Shown here piece after piece: positions 28,039 through 35,975 of a stretch of 64,000 bases of DNA. Under the pieces are notes generated by a model. That model made no database searches. It had not been told where the DNA came from and saw nothing but the letters and a program-made list of their open reading frames with translations. The stretch covers positions 159,790-223,789 of the forward strand of contig NZ_JAINFL010000010.1 of assembly GCF_022458895.1 (NCBI RefSeq). Direction: 5' to 3'. The first letter of the stretch is position 1. Each line of letters opens with the position of its first letter. The translations under genes and the position numbers were made by a program. Source of the DNA: Roseihalotalea indica. Lineage in GTDB: Bacteria; Bacteroidota; Bacteroidia; Cytophagales; Cyclobacteriaceae.

Positions 28039-29745
28039 CTACTTCGTTCTTCTCAATACCAACACCAGATCTGTTTCTTCCGGCGATGCAACCTCCAGCA
28101 ATCCATCCGTTGTTTTTACGGCTGCCTTAGAAGTTTGATTGTTTGAGGGATTGAACCACTCGCCTGCATAAGTGGCATGGTCGGCATTGTAGAGTTGTAC
28201 GGTAGCAGCATGAGGCACATACACCAACACTGTCTGCTGATCCAGTGAGCGTACTACCGAGATGAAATGATTGTATTCCTCCTCACCGGGTTGGGCTACC
28301 AGCAGCTCGTTGGCTGGCCTGAGGTTCCACCACTCATACATAGCCAGGAACTGAGCCAGATAGCCTATTTGCAGACTTCCCGGCAGGTCAATACTCTCTC
28401 GCCAGGTTTTCAGGTTCTCCGGGGTACCATGATTGAGGATTGATTCCCCTTCCCGAATCCACGGCCAGATGGAATTGGCTCCGTAGGTAATGCCCGAGAT
28501 GGGTGTGGCGAAGAGACTCCAGTACGAAGCGTTTCGCACATCCTCATCGGTAAAGTCGGGCTTAAGTTCTTCGTAGATCGGCTCCAGATTGATTACCGGA
28601 CGGGCCGGGAGGTGCTGCCAGCGAGTGGCTACGGGGCCTTTATTGATCCAGTCAACCGTGCCCTGAGCCTTGGAGTGGCTAGACTGGTAACCCACAATAT
28701 CGAGCCAGTCTTCTTCCGCGTGGTTATCACCAATCCACAGCAATCCGTGAGGGTGCTGCGCTACCAGACCCGGATGATCTTCGCCAAACACCCGCCGGCC
28801 AATCTCCAGCCAGCGCTGTTCGTACTCACGAGCATAACGGCCGTCCCCACCCAGAATCCACACCACCTGATTGCCTCCGTAGCGGGCTACCTGGTATTTT
28901 GCCAGCATCACGGCTTCATCCAGGGGAAGCGAATACCCGGGACTGAGATTACGCCCAGGGCCAACGGGCAAGGCCCATAGTAGTACCGGGGCGGCAATCA
29001 ATCCGTATTCATTCACCCGGTCAATCTTCTGGTCCATATGCTCATAAAACTCCGGATTTATCCGAAGCTGGTCGGTGTACTCGTAAGCAACCTGCCCCTC
29101 GCTGTTCTGGTCACCACCCCGCCACTGGGTTGTTACCAGTTGAATAACGGAGTAATGGTGGTCTACCCGATGTTGCAGGTAGGTATCCCATTCTTCTTCG
29201 GTAGATTTTAGCCCCCCGTTCCAGGCTGTGCACCCTACCCACAGAAAAGGAGTGCCATCGTGGTAGGCCAGATGGTAGGTACCTTTGGGCTGGATCAGGC
29301 TCCCCCGCTGGTAGATGGTTTGGTCGCTATCGTTCTCTTTGCAGGTAAAATGCAGCTTCTTACCATGCAAACCAGTATTGTTGGTATCTGAGCAGAAGGT
29401 TTCGTACTGCCACTCCCCCACCTCATCCGGTGCAAACCGCACCTTAAACTCGGCACCACCATCCCAGAAGCCATTAATCTTCTGCGTAAGTCCGCTAGGG
29501 GCCGTGAAGATGGCATAGAATTCCTTCAGATCGTACAAGGGGTTTTCGTATTCTTTAGCACTAATGAAGGTTTGCTCGAACCGGCTCCAGCGTGGTACGT
29601 CTGTTTGACTAAAAGCATCCACAGATACCCCACTCAAGGCAATAAGTACTAGACAGGTTTCCAAACAAGGAATGAGTAAAGAACGGACTGAGCGGGCGAG
29701 TGAATTAAGAAAGAGGTAATTGCTAAAGGGCTGATTGTTCGTCAT
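28039..29745 (-). CDS. Secreted apiosidase-like glycoside hydrolase (DUF5060 + DUF4038 type)
   Basis: 568 residues. Signal peptide with a long n-region, cleavage near VDAFSQ (about 47). DUF5060-like beta-sandwich at about 50-140 (SRFEQTFISAKEYENPLYDLKEFYAIF, GFWDGGAEFKVRFAP). TIM-barrel at about 150-470 of the DUF4038/apiosidase-like group: YHDGTPFLWVGCTAWNGG, YSVIQLVTTQW, VVWILGGDG, and PVINLEPIYEE with a Glu expected to be catalytic. A small C-terminal beta domain of the putative collagen-binding type (VSVVRSLDQQTVLVYVPHAATVQL) completes it. This architecture occurs in enzymes that attack complex pectin or algal glycans. The upstream region holds the 42-bp repeat array. Confidence 0.82.
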   Translation of the reverse strand: MTNNQPFSNYLFLNSLARSVRSLLIPCLETCLVLIALSGVSVDAFSQTDVPRWSRFEQTFISAKEYENPLYDLKEFYAIFTAPSGLTQKINGFWDGGAEFKVRFAPDEVGEWQYETFCSDTNNTGLHGKKLHFTCKENDSDQTIYQRGSLIQPKGTYHLAYHDGTPFLWVGCTAWNGGLKSTEEEWDTYLQHRVDHHYSVIQLVTTQWRGGDQNSEGQVAYEYTDQLRINPEFYEHMDQKIDRVNEYGLIAAPVLLWALPVGPGRNLSPGYSLPLDEAVMLAKYQVARYGGNQVVWILGGDGRYAREYEQRWLEIGRRVFGEDHPGLVAQHPHGLLWIGDNHAEEDWLDIVGYQSSHSKAQGTVDWINKGPVATRWQHLPARPVINLEPIYEELKPDFTDEDVRNASYWSLFATPISGITYGANSIWPWIREGESILNHGTPENLKTWRESIDLPGSLQIGYLAQFLAMYEWWNLRPANELLVAQPGEEEYNHFISVVRSLDQQTVLVYVPHAATVQLYNADHATYAGEWFNPSNNQTSKAAVKTTDGLLEVASPEETDLVLVLRRTK

Positions 29746-29871
29746 ACAGTTGGTGCAGTGTTGTATTTTGAGAGATAAGTATAGGAAAAATACGGTAGAA
29801 AATGATAACCGTTGACGAAAGATTCTGGCATGCTGATACCGTAGTTATTCCAGAGCTTTCTTTATTATATT

Positions 29872-30291
29872 ACGTATTGCGTACTCGCTGCAACCTCGCT
29901 CTTCTCCCGGAAAATGAGACAATGCAGCCTTGCATAGCCATTGTTCGAGCTGAGAATGTCACTATGTAAGCCTGCATAGCCATTTTTTGAAACCGATATG
30001 TGGCGATGTAGCTCTGCAACCTTACATTTTGAGTTAGAAATATCACTGCGCAACGCTGCAATGAGACTTTTCTAATTCGATATGTCACTGTGCAAGGCTG
30101 CAATAAGACTGTTCTAGTTCAAAAAGTCACTATGCAGGCCAACAATGGGACTCTTCTGACCGAAAGTGTTACCATGCAGGGTTGCATTGCCTCTCTTTCG
30201 AGTAAAAATGTGACAATGTAAGGATGCATAGAGGCTGTTGAGGTTTGAAATATTATGAAGCGGGGATACCGCATAACTTTTTGAGCACAAA
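29872..30291. repeat. Array of about ten diverged 42-bp units in exact phase
   Basis: Units begin at 29872, 29914, 29956, 29998, 30040, 30082, 30124, 30166, 30208 and 30250, each exactly 42 bases with no insertion or deletion, although the copies differ at many positions. The best-kept part of each unit is a dyad of the form RTGYA-N4-TGCAW about 7-21 bases in (for example ATGCAGCCTTGCAT and ATGCAGGGTTGCAT). The first and last units are the most diverged. Short minus-strand frames (62 and 77 codons) read through part of the array as 14-residue repeats but close before its end, so the periodicity is a property of the DNA or RNA. It lies in the gap between two divergently oriented genes. Confidence 0.85.
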
Positions 30292-30725
30292 GTGTTAGTG
30301 ACGCTTCGGATGAGTAATAGCTTGGTGATAAACTTTATTCCTGCTCCTACTATTTCCCGCTCCTCCTTTATTTCTACTATCTGGGAAACATCCCTTCTTG
30401 AAGCTAAACGAATCGCTGGGCTTGAAAGGCTTATGAATTTTGTACTACAGCGCAGGCAGGATGTTTTTACAGCAATTTTTAAGATTATAACTTAATCCAA
30501 CATAGGCCCTTGCGGGAATAAAAAGAACAATCAGCCCATCATCAATAGACTATATCCACCTACAGATCATATTTCAGGTGTCCACGCTTATTTTCTCACC
30601 CGAAATAGCGAAGGTAATTAATGCACTGCCGCTATAATAAACCGGAACATTACCCCTGTAAGGACCATACTTTTTCTCCGTAGCCTCCTATCGTATTCCT
30701 TTCTAACTTTAAGTAAAAAACCACA
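30292..30725. other. Intergenic stretch between the 42-bp array and the next gene
   Basis: A plus-strand frame of 67 codons (30292-30495) begins inside the eroded last repeat and has no family resemblance, so it is not called. The remainder is ordinary intergenic sequence and should contain the promoter of the gene at 30726. Confidence 0.4.
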
Positions 30726-31370
30726 ATGAAAAAGAATACTCTGGATGGCCGGTTTTTAGGGGGCCGAATGTTATTGGAAAATGCGCTGAAGAATACAGCA
30801 GTAAAGAAAGCACTAGCCCAATATGGCTTTACTGAAGCACGGATGCTGGATGGTAAGTCGCTACTGGAAGCAGCCGAAGAGTGGCAACGAGAGCAGAAAG
30901 ACCTGTATACCACAAAAAGCGAGTTGACCCGGCAGATTAACAATGATGAGAAAGACCTGCTGGACTTGTTCAATAGCCACCTTACTATTGCCCGCTTTGC
31001 CTTCCGCAATGATCCTTTCTGGCAAAACAATCTCCAACTAACCATGCCCCGCCGCCGCGACCGGGCAGGCAAACTGGAGCAGATGCGCACCTTTTACCGA
31101 CGCCTTACTCCTCCGGCGGTGTCTACCATGAAGAAATTCGGAGCACTACCCGAAGAACTGGAGCGGGCCAATGTAATGGCGAGTGCGCTGCTGGAGGTGC
31201 TGATCAATCGCCAAAGCAAACTGGCCGAAGCCCAACAGGCTACCCAAAACCGCAACGGTGCTCTGGAAACCTGGGAAGATTGGGTACAGAAGTTTTCCCG
31301 CATTGCTGCGGTAGCTCTGGCTGATCAACCGCAACTACTGGAAGCACTCGGAATAGAAGTAAAATCCTAA
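30726..31370 (+). CDS. Hypothetical helical protein, 214 aa
   Basis: Highly charged, almost entirely alpha-helical by composition, with heptad-like stretches (EAAEEWQREQKDLYTTKSELTRQ; KLAEAQQATQNRNGALETWEDWVQKFS). No signal peptide or membrane segment and no family that I recognise. The N-terminus (MKKNTLDGRFLGGRMLLENALKN) is conserved-looking. It has no operon partner and converges with the lactonase gene. The distance of about 430 bp from the 42-bp array leaves a functional link open but unproven. Confidence 0.7.
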   Translation: MKKNTLDGRFLGGRMLLENALKNTAVKKALAQYGFTEARMLDGKSLLEAAEEWQREQKDLYTTKSELTRQINNDEKDLLDLFNSHLTIARFAFRNDPFWQNNLQLTMPRRRDRAGKLEQMRTFYRRLTPPAVSTMKKFGALPEELERANVMASALLEVLINRQSKLAEAQQATQNRNGALETWEDWVQKFSRIAAVALADQPQLLEALGIEVKS

Positions 31371-31483
31371 ACATAGGCGCAAACGAGTGAGGGAGAGTAA
31401 AGATAAGTGAATAGAACGATTGCTAAACGATCGATTTAGTTACTGTATCCTAGTAACCTTCCCCATAAATTCACTCCTTTACT

Positions 31484-32650
31484 TCACTTTCCGGTTTCCT
31501 GCTTGCTTGCTCCCTTCTCCGCATCACCCATAATGAGGCATACGGGGCTGGGTATGCTTAGCTCGGTGCCGGTAGAAGTGAGTTGGCCGGTAGCGGCATC
31601 TCGCTGAAAGAACACCACATTATCAGTATCCTGATTAGCGACCAACACAAATTCTCCTTTGGGGTCTATCATAAAGTTACGGGGCGTCTTTCCCTGAGTA
31701 GGCTGATGACCCCGGGCGGTTAGTGTACCGTCCTTCGCATTGATTTCAAAGATGGCCAGACTATCGTGTCCCCGGTTGGAAACATACAGAAACTTACCAT
31801 CCGGACTGATATGAATATCCGCTACGGTGTTGTTTCCTGAAAAACCTTCTGGCAACGTAGAAAGTCGCTGAATTTGCCGGGTATTTTTCTTTTTCATGTT
31901 CAGTGTATGGACGCTTACCGTAGAAGTGAGCTCTTCAGCTACATAAATATATGGTGAACCTTCTGCCTGGACAAAATGTCGGGGACCGGCACCTTTTTCA
32001 GTAGCAATAAAAGGTACCGGTGCTGCCGAAATGTCTCCCTCATTCATCTGGTAAATCTTCAGTTGATCTAAGCCCAGGTCAGCTACGATGAAATAGTTGG
32101 TCTGAGGAATAGCCTGAATAGAATGTACATGCGGGGCATCCTGCCGGTTAGGGTTTACACTGTGTCCGGTATGCTGCACTGAGTCAGCAAAAGCCTTTAT
32201 TTCTCCTTCAGGCCCGATCGGAAATACCGATAGAGAGCCTCCCCCGTAATGAGATACATACAACCAGTCGTTCTCATCGTCTACCTGCACATGGCAGGGG
32301 CTCACTCCGTAAGATGACATTTCATTAATAAGAGTGAGCTCTCCGCTTTCGGATTCTACCGAAAAAGCTGATACGGAACCGGTATCAGGCGAGCCCTTCA
32401 CTCCCCCCCGGTTGGTAGAATAAAGATATTGACCGTCGGGACTGAGAGCCAGAAAGGAAGGGCTTTCGGCAGTAGTGGTTGTCTGGAGCAGATCAAACGT
32501 TTGCTGCTCCCGGTTATACGTATAGGCATAGATACCCTCACTTCCTCTAACAGAATAGGTTCCTACGTAGAGCACTTCCTGAGCCCAAGCCTGGCTTGTT
32601 ATTATAGCTGAAGTAGCCAGAATAAATAGGTGGTTGATTAGTTTTTTCAC
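31484..32650 (-). CDS. Lactonase-family seven-bladed beta-propeller (6-phosphogluconolactonase-like), secreted
   Basis: 388 residues with signal peptide (ending ITSQAWAQ). Propeller repeats are evident: LYVGTYSVRGSEGIYAYTYN, SPSFLALSPDGQYLYSTNR, WLYVSHYGGGSLSVFPI, DAPHVHSIQAIPQTNYFIVADLGLDQLKIY, GPRHFVQAEG, DIHISPDGKFLYVSNRGHDSLAIFEI and GKTPRNFMIDPKGEFVLVANQ. These match the YbhE/Pgl family. Since the protein is exported, its substrate is unlikely to be cytoplasmic 6-phosphogluconolactone; another sugar lactone or a structural role is more likely. Confidence 0.85.
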   Translation of the reverse strand: MKKLINHLFILATSAIITSQAWAQEVLYVGTYSVRGSEGIYAYTYNREQQTFDLLQTTTTAESPSFLALSPDGQYLYSTNRGGVKGSPDTGSVSAFSVESESGELTLINEMSSYGVSPCHVQVDDENDWLYVSHYGGGSLSVFPIGPEGEIKAFADSVQHTGHSVNPNRQDAPHVHSIQAIPQTNYFIVADLGLDQLKIYQMNEGDISAAPVPFIATEKGAGPRHFVQAEGSPYIYVAEELTSTVSVHTLNMKKKNTRQIQRLSTLPEGFSGNNTVADIHISPDGKFLYVSNRGHDSLAIFEINAKDGTLTARGHQPTQGKTPRNFMIDPKGEFVLVANQDTDNVVFFQRDAATGQLTSTGTELSIPSPVCLIMGDAEKGASKQETGK

Positions 32651-32783
32651 AATTATTGGATTTGATAACGCAATAAAGACAGAATATCACAACTTTGTTC
32701 TTGAAAAAGTTATGAAATTGACAAGATTACTAGTGTTAGAAAATAAATATCTTCCCATATGAACCTTCTTGCACAAGAAAATG

Positions 32784-32791
32784 TAACTTTG
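32784..32791 (+). promoter_or_regulatory. -7 box (TAACTTTG) of the RRM gene
   Basis: Matches the Bacteroidota TAnnTTTG consensus exactly and lies about 95 bases upstream of the RNA-binding protein start, implying a long, A/T-rich 5' leader as in cold-induced RRM genes. No good -33 TTTG was found at the usual distance. Confidence 0.5.
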
Positions 32792-32885
32792 ACGAATAGC
32801 ACATGATGTGATTTGCACTTCTTTTGAAATGCTTTGCTACCTGATTGTCTATTTAACTATTTTATTTATTTTTATTTTATCTTTT

Positions 32886-33197
32886 ATGAATTTATTCGTA
32901 GCAAAGTTAAGTCCGTCTACAACAAGTGAGGACTTAAATGATCTTTTCGCTGAATACGGAGAGATCGAATCCGCTAAAGTAATCTTTGACCGGGAGACCG
33001 GCAATTCTCGTTGCTTTGGCTTCGTAGAAATGGCCAATGACGAAGACGCTCAGCGTGCCATTACTGAACTAAATGAGGTTGAGTTTGACGGTAGCGATAT
33101 CGTTGTTAAGAAAGCTCGTCCTAAAGGTGAAGGTGGCGGCGGTGGCCAACGCAGACAAAATTTCGGTGGCGGTGGTGGATACAACAGCCGTTATTAA
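32886..33197 (+). CDS. RRM-type RNA-binding protein with glycine-rich tail
   Basis: 103 residues from ATG 32886. Single RRM: RNP2 as LFVAKL at 3-8 and RNP1 as RCFGFVEM near 40-47, with helix DLNDLFAEYGEIESAKVIFD between. A C-terminal glycine/arginine tail (GEGGGGGQRRQN, then GGGGGYNSRY) is typical of bacterial cold-shock RRM proteins in cyanobacteria and Bacteroidota. They bind single-stranded RNA and affect its stability or translation. An upstream in-frame ATG (32808) would add a 26-residue hydrophobic stretch and is rejected. A strong terminator follows. Confidence 0.9.
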   Translation: MNLFVAKLSPSTTSEDLNDLFAEYGEIESAKVIFDRETGNSRCFGFVEMANDEDAQRAITELNEVEFDGSDIVVKKARPKGEGGGGGQRRQNFGGGGGYNSRY

Positions 33198-33218
33198 GAT
33201 ACTGTAATACACAAATAA

Positions 33219-33253
33219 GAAAGAGCGAATCGCCAGGTTCGCTCTTTTTTTTG
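33219..33253 (+). terminator. Terminator of the RRM gene
   Basis: AAGAGCGAA (33221-33229) and TTCGCTCTT (33238-33246) form a perfect 9-bp stem with an 8-nt loop, followed by a T run. Confidence 0.9.
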
Positions 33254-33299
33254 TTTGAGGAAAATGAGTGAGTGAATGAATTGAGTTGGTGTGAATTTT

Positions 33300-33656
33300 C
33301 TAGCGAGTATTTTTCCGTGCTTTGGCTACAATGGACAGGATTTCTAAAGCTTCTTTCTTTAGATGATACAACTGAGAAGATGGTAAAATATCAGATTCTT
33401 CCAGCACTTCTAACCAAAAGAGAGTTTCATCTGCTTCTTCCACTACGATGCTCATCTTGGAAAAAAATTCTGCTTTAAATCGTGCCCGACATGCAGCACG
33501 GTAATTTGCTGCGGTCGAAGTAGCTGACCTTGGTAACTGCTTTCCAACGATCCGTGTCTCATCGATTTTGCGCATTTGTCCATAAAAGCGAATGATATTG
33601 ACAGCAAACTTTTTTGTTCGATTCTTAAGTGCTTGAACAAACTGCCCTTTATCCAT
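33300..33656 (-). CDS. Four-helix-bundle protein (23S rRNA intervening-sequence/S23 family)
   Basis: 118 residues from ATG 33656 (the open frame extends 2 codons upstream to a TTG). Family landmarks: MDKGQFVQALKNRTKKFAVNIIRFY, GKQLPRSATSTAANYRAACRARFKAEFFSKMSIVVEEADETLFWLEVL, then a last helix. This is the family named from proteins encoded within 23S rRNA intervening sequences; in Bacteroidota it occurs widely as a solitary gene. Role unknown, with nucleic-acid binding suspected. It stands alone next to the acetate operon. Confidence 0.85.
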   Translation of the reverse strand: MDKGQFVQALKNRTKKFAVNIIRFYGQMRKIDETRIVGKQLPRSATSTAANYRAACRARFKAEFFSKMSIVVEEADETLFWLEVLEESDILPSSQLYHLKKEALEILSIVAKARKNTR

Positions 33657-33738
33657 GACCAAATAGGAGTAAGATTCATTCTAACACTTAAGTAATTACA
33701 TCAACACATCATCCTCATCTTACATTATACCATTCCAT

Positions 33739-33839
33739 CATTCTCTCATTCTCTCATTCTCTCATTCTCTCATTCTCTCATTCTCTCATTCTCTCATTCT
33801 CTCATTCTCTCATTCTCTCATTCTCTCATTCTCTCATTC
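33739..33839. repeat. Octanucleotide microsatellite, 12 perfect copies of CATTCTCT
   Basis: Twelve uninterrupted copies (33739-33834) plus a partial copy. It begins 11 bases past the acs stop codon, i.e. in the 3' untranslated region of acs, where it reads AGAGAATG on the acs strand. Perfect copies imply recent slippage or ongoing length change. Related degenerate motifs (ATGAGTGAATGA types) occur in neighbouring gaps. Confidence 0.95.
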
Positions 33840-33849
33840 CATCATTCAT

Positions 33850-35748
33850 TCACTCTATCCTATTCTCAATAATCTCTTCTACCACATCAGGGTTTAGTAG
33901 CGTTGAGGTGTCGCCCAAGCTGGATGTATCTCCTTCGGCTACTTTGCGGAGGATGCGGCGCATGATCTTACCGGAACGGGTTTTGGGAAGGCCGGATACG
34001 ATCTGGATCTTCTCGGGCTTAGCAATAGGGCCGATGATCTGGTTTACCGTCTGCCGGATTTCATTCTTCAGGTTTTCTTCCGAGCGGTCGGTCAGGTCAC
34101 AGATGACAAAGGCGTAGATGCCCTGCCCTTTAATCTCGTGAGGATAACCCACCACGGCTGATTCTACAACTTTGGGGTGCTCATTGATGGCATTCTCTAC
34201 CTCAGCGGTACCCATACGGTGCCCCGATACATTGATCACATCATCTACCCGACCCAGGATGCGGTAGTAACCGTCTTCATCCCGTTTCACGCCGTCGCCG
34301 GTGAAGTACATATTTTTGTAGGCCGAGAAATAGGTATTGCGGCAGCGCTCGTGGTCGCCATAGGTGGTGCGCAACATGCCCGGCCAGGGGAATTTTATGC
34401 AAAGATTACCTTGCACGCTATTTCCTTTTAATTCTTTACCATCGGGGTCTACAATGACTAACTGTACCCCGGGCATGGGTAGGGTCGCGTAGCCTGGTTT
34501 GGTAGGGGTTACTCCGGCGATAGGTGAAACCATGATACCTCCTGTTTCGGTTTGCCACCAGGTATCTACAATGGGGCATTTTCCTTTCCCGACATGATCG
34601 TGGTACCAATGCCAAGCTTCTTCGTTGATCGGCTCGCCCACCGAACCAATCACGCGCAATGAGTCCATCGAGTAAGGTTCCAGGGGTTCCGTTCCGTAGG
34701 CCTGTAATGCCCGGATAGCGGTAGGGGCCGTATAAAATTGATTAACTTGGTACTTATCCACAATCTCCCAGAAACGGCCTGGATTGGGATAGGTCGGTAC
34801 GCCTTCAAACATAATTGAGGTAGCACCGCACAGCAGTGGTCCGTATACGATATAAGAGTGCCCGGTAATCCAGCCAACATCGGCCGTACACCAGTACACA
34901 TCCCCGATGCTGTATTGAAACACATTCTGGAAAGTATAGGCAGTATAGACCATATATCCGCCACAGGTATGCACCACCCCTTTGGGCTTGCCAGTTGAGC
35001 CGGAAGTGTAGAGAATAAACAGCAGATCTTCCGAATCCATCACCTCCGCTTTATTCTCTTTTGATACCCCTTCTATGACTTCATGCCACCACAGATCCCG
35101 TCCCTCCTTCATCGTTACTTCGGTCTTGGTGCGCTGCAACACAATCACTTTCTCAATAGAAGTGGTAGATTCCAGTGCATCATCCACTACTGCTTTCACC
35201 TCAATGGTCTTCTTGCCCCGGAAGTTACCATCAGACGTTAATACCATCTTGGCCTGGCAGTCATTGATACGGTCGGCCAGTGAGTTTGCTGAGAAACCAG
35301 CGAATACAACCGAGTGAACCGCGCCCACGCGAGCACAGGCCAGCATGGCAATAGCAGCTTCCGGCACCATCGGCATATAAATGATAACCCGATCACCTTT
35401 CTCAATGCCCTGATTCTTGAGTACGTTCGCAAACTGACAGACTTCTTCGTAGAGCTCCCCATAGGTAAGCACTCGGTTTTCTTCCTCCGGATCGTTAGGC
35501 TCCCAGATGATGGCCGGGCGATCGCGCATGATGAAGAGATGGCGCTCAAGAATATTTTCGGTGATGTTGACCTTTCCGTTGACGAACCATTCTATTTTCG
35601 GTTCTTCAAAATTCCAATCTACTACTTTATCCCAACGCTGGTGCCAGTGGAAAGAATCGGCTATACGGTCCCAGAATTTTTCGGGTTGTTGTACACTTTT
35701 TTGATACTCGTGGATGTAACCACTCAGGGTCTCAATCTTATTACTCAT
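33850..35748 (-). CDS. acs: Acetyl-CoA synthetase (AMP-forming)
   Basis: 632 residues, normal for Acs. Activates acetate to acetyl-CoA in two steps via acetyl-AMP. Motifs: N-terminal WDRIADSFHWHQRWDKVVDWNFEEPKIEWFVNGKVNI; P-loop-like A3 motif LLFILYTSGSTGKPKGVVH near 245-263; A5 region VDTWWQTETGG; the A8 hinge at YYRILGRVDDVINVSGHRMGTAEVE; and the acetylatable Lys in KTRSGKIMRRILRK near 597. Third gene of a leftward unit with actP and the DUF4212 gene, which supply the acetate. A 12-copy microsatellite directly follows the stop codon. Confidence 0.96.
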   Translation of the reverse strand: MSNKIETLSGYIHEYQKSVQQPEKFWDRIADSFHWHQRWDKVVDWNFEEPKIEWFVNGKVNITENILERHLFIMRDRPAIIWEPNDPEEENRVLTYGELYEEVCQFANVLKNQGIEKGDRVIIYMPMVPEAAIAMLACARVGAVHSVVFAGFSANSLADRINDCQAKMVLTSDGNFRGKKTIEVKAVVDDALESTTSIEKVIVLQRTKTEVTMKEGRDLWWHEVIEGVSKENKAEVMDSEDLLFILYTSGSTGKPKGVVHTCGGYMVYTAYTFQNVFQYSIGDVYWCTADVGWITGHSYIVYGPLLCGATSIMFEGVPTYPNPGRFWEIVDKYQVNQFYTAPTAIRALQAYGTEPLEPYSMDSLRVIGSVGEPINEEAWHWYHDHVGKGKCPIVDTWWQTETGGIMVSPIAGVTPTKPGYATLPMPGVQLVIVDPDGKELKGNSVQGNLCIKFPWPGMLRTTYGDHERCRNTYFSAYKNMYFTGDGVKRDEDGYYRILGRVDDVINVSGHRMGTAEVENAINEHPKVVESAVVGYPHEIKGQGIYAFVICDLTDRSEENLKNEIRQTVNQIIGPIAKPEKIQIVSGLPKTRSGKIMRRILRKVAEGDTSSLGDTSTLLNPDVVEEIIENRIE

Positions 35749-35975
35749 GATATTTTTGATTAGGCTGTGCGTGCAAAAAAATAAACCTAGGCGTTAATAT
35801 TACCAATTTTCTTAGACTTAAAAAAAATGAGTAAATGAGAGATTGAATGAATGAGTAAATAGAAATTTGATAATCCCTATTTTCAGAAATAGTTTGGAAA
35901 ATCAGTTTCTATTGAGCTTAGAGCTTCATCTTGAAAACCAAACCTATTCTTTCATTCTATCACTCATCCACTTAA

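Noticed and set aside
29865..30103. Two short minus-strand frames of 62 and 77 codons inside the repeat array
   Set aside because: Both simply translate the 42-bp units as 14-residue repeats, in two different frames at once, and stop before the array ends. No start signal or family resemblance.
29872..30291. CRISPR array
   Set aside because: The period is regular but there is no alternation of identical repeats and unique spacers, and no cas genes are in the window.
30292..30495. Plus-strand frame of 67 codons
   Set aside because: Begins in the eroded end of the repeat array; composition is not protein-like and no partner gene is near.
32808..32885. Upstream ATG of the RRM gene giving a 26-residue hydrophobic N-terminus
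   Set aside because: The family starts directly with the first RRM strand at ATG 32886; the added segment is translated A/T-rich leader.
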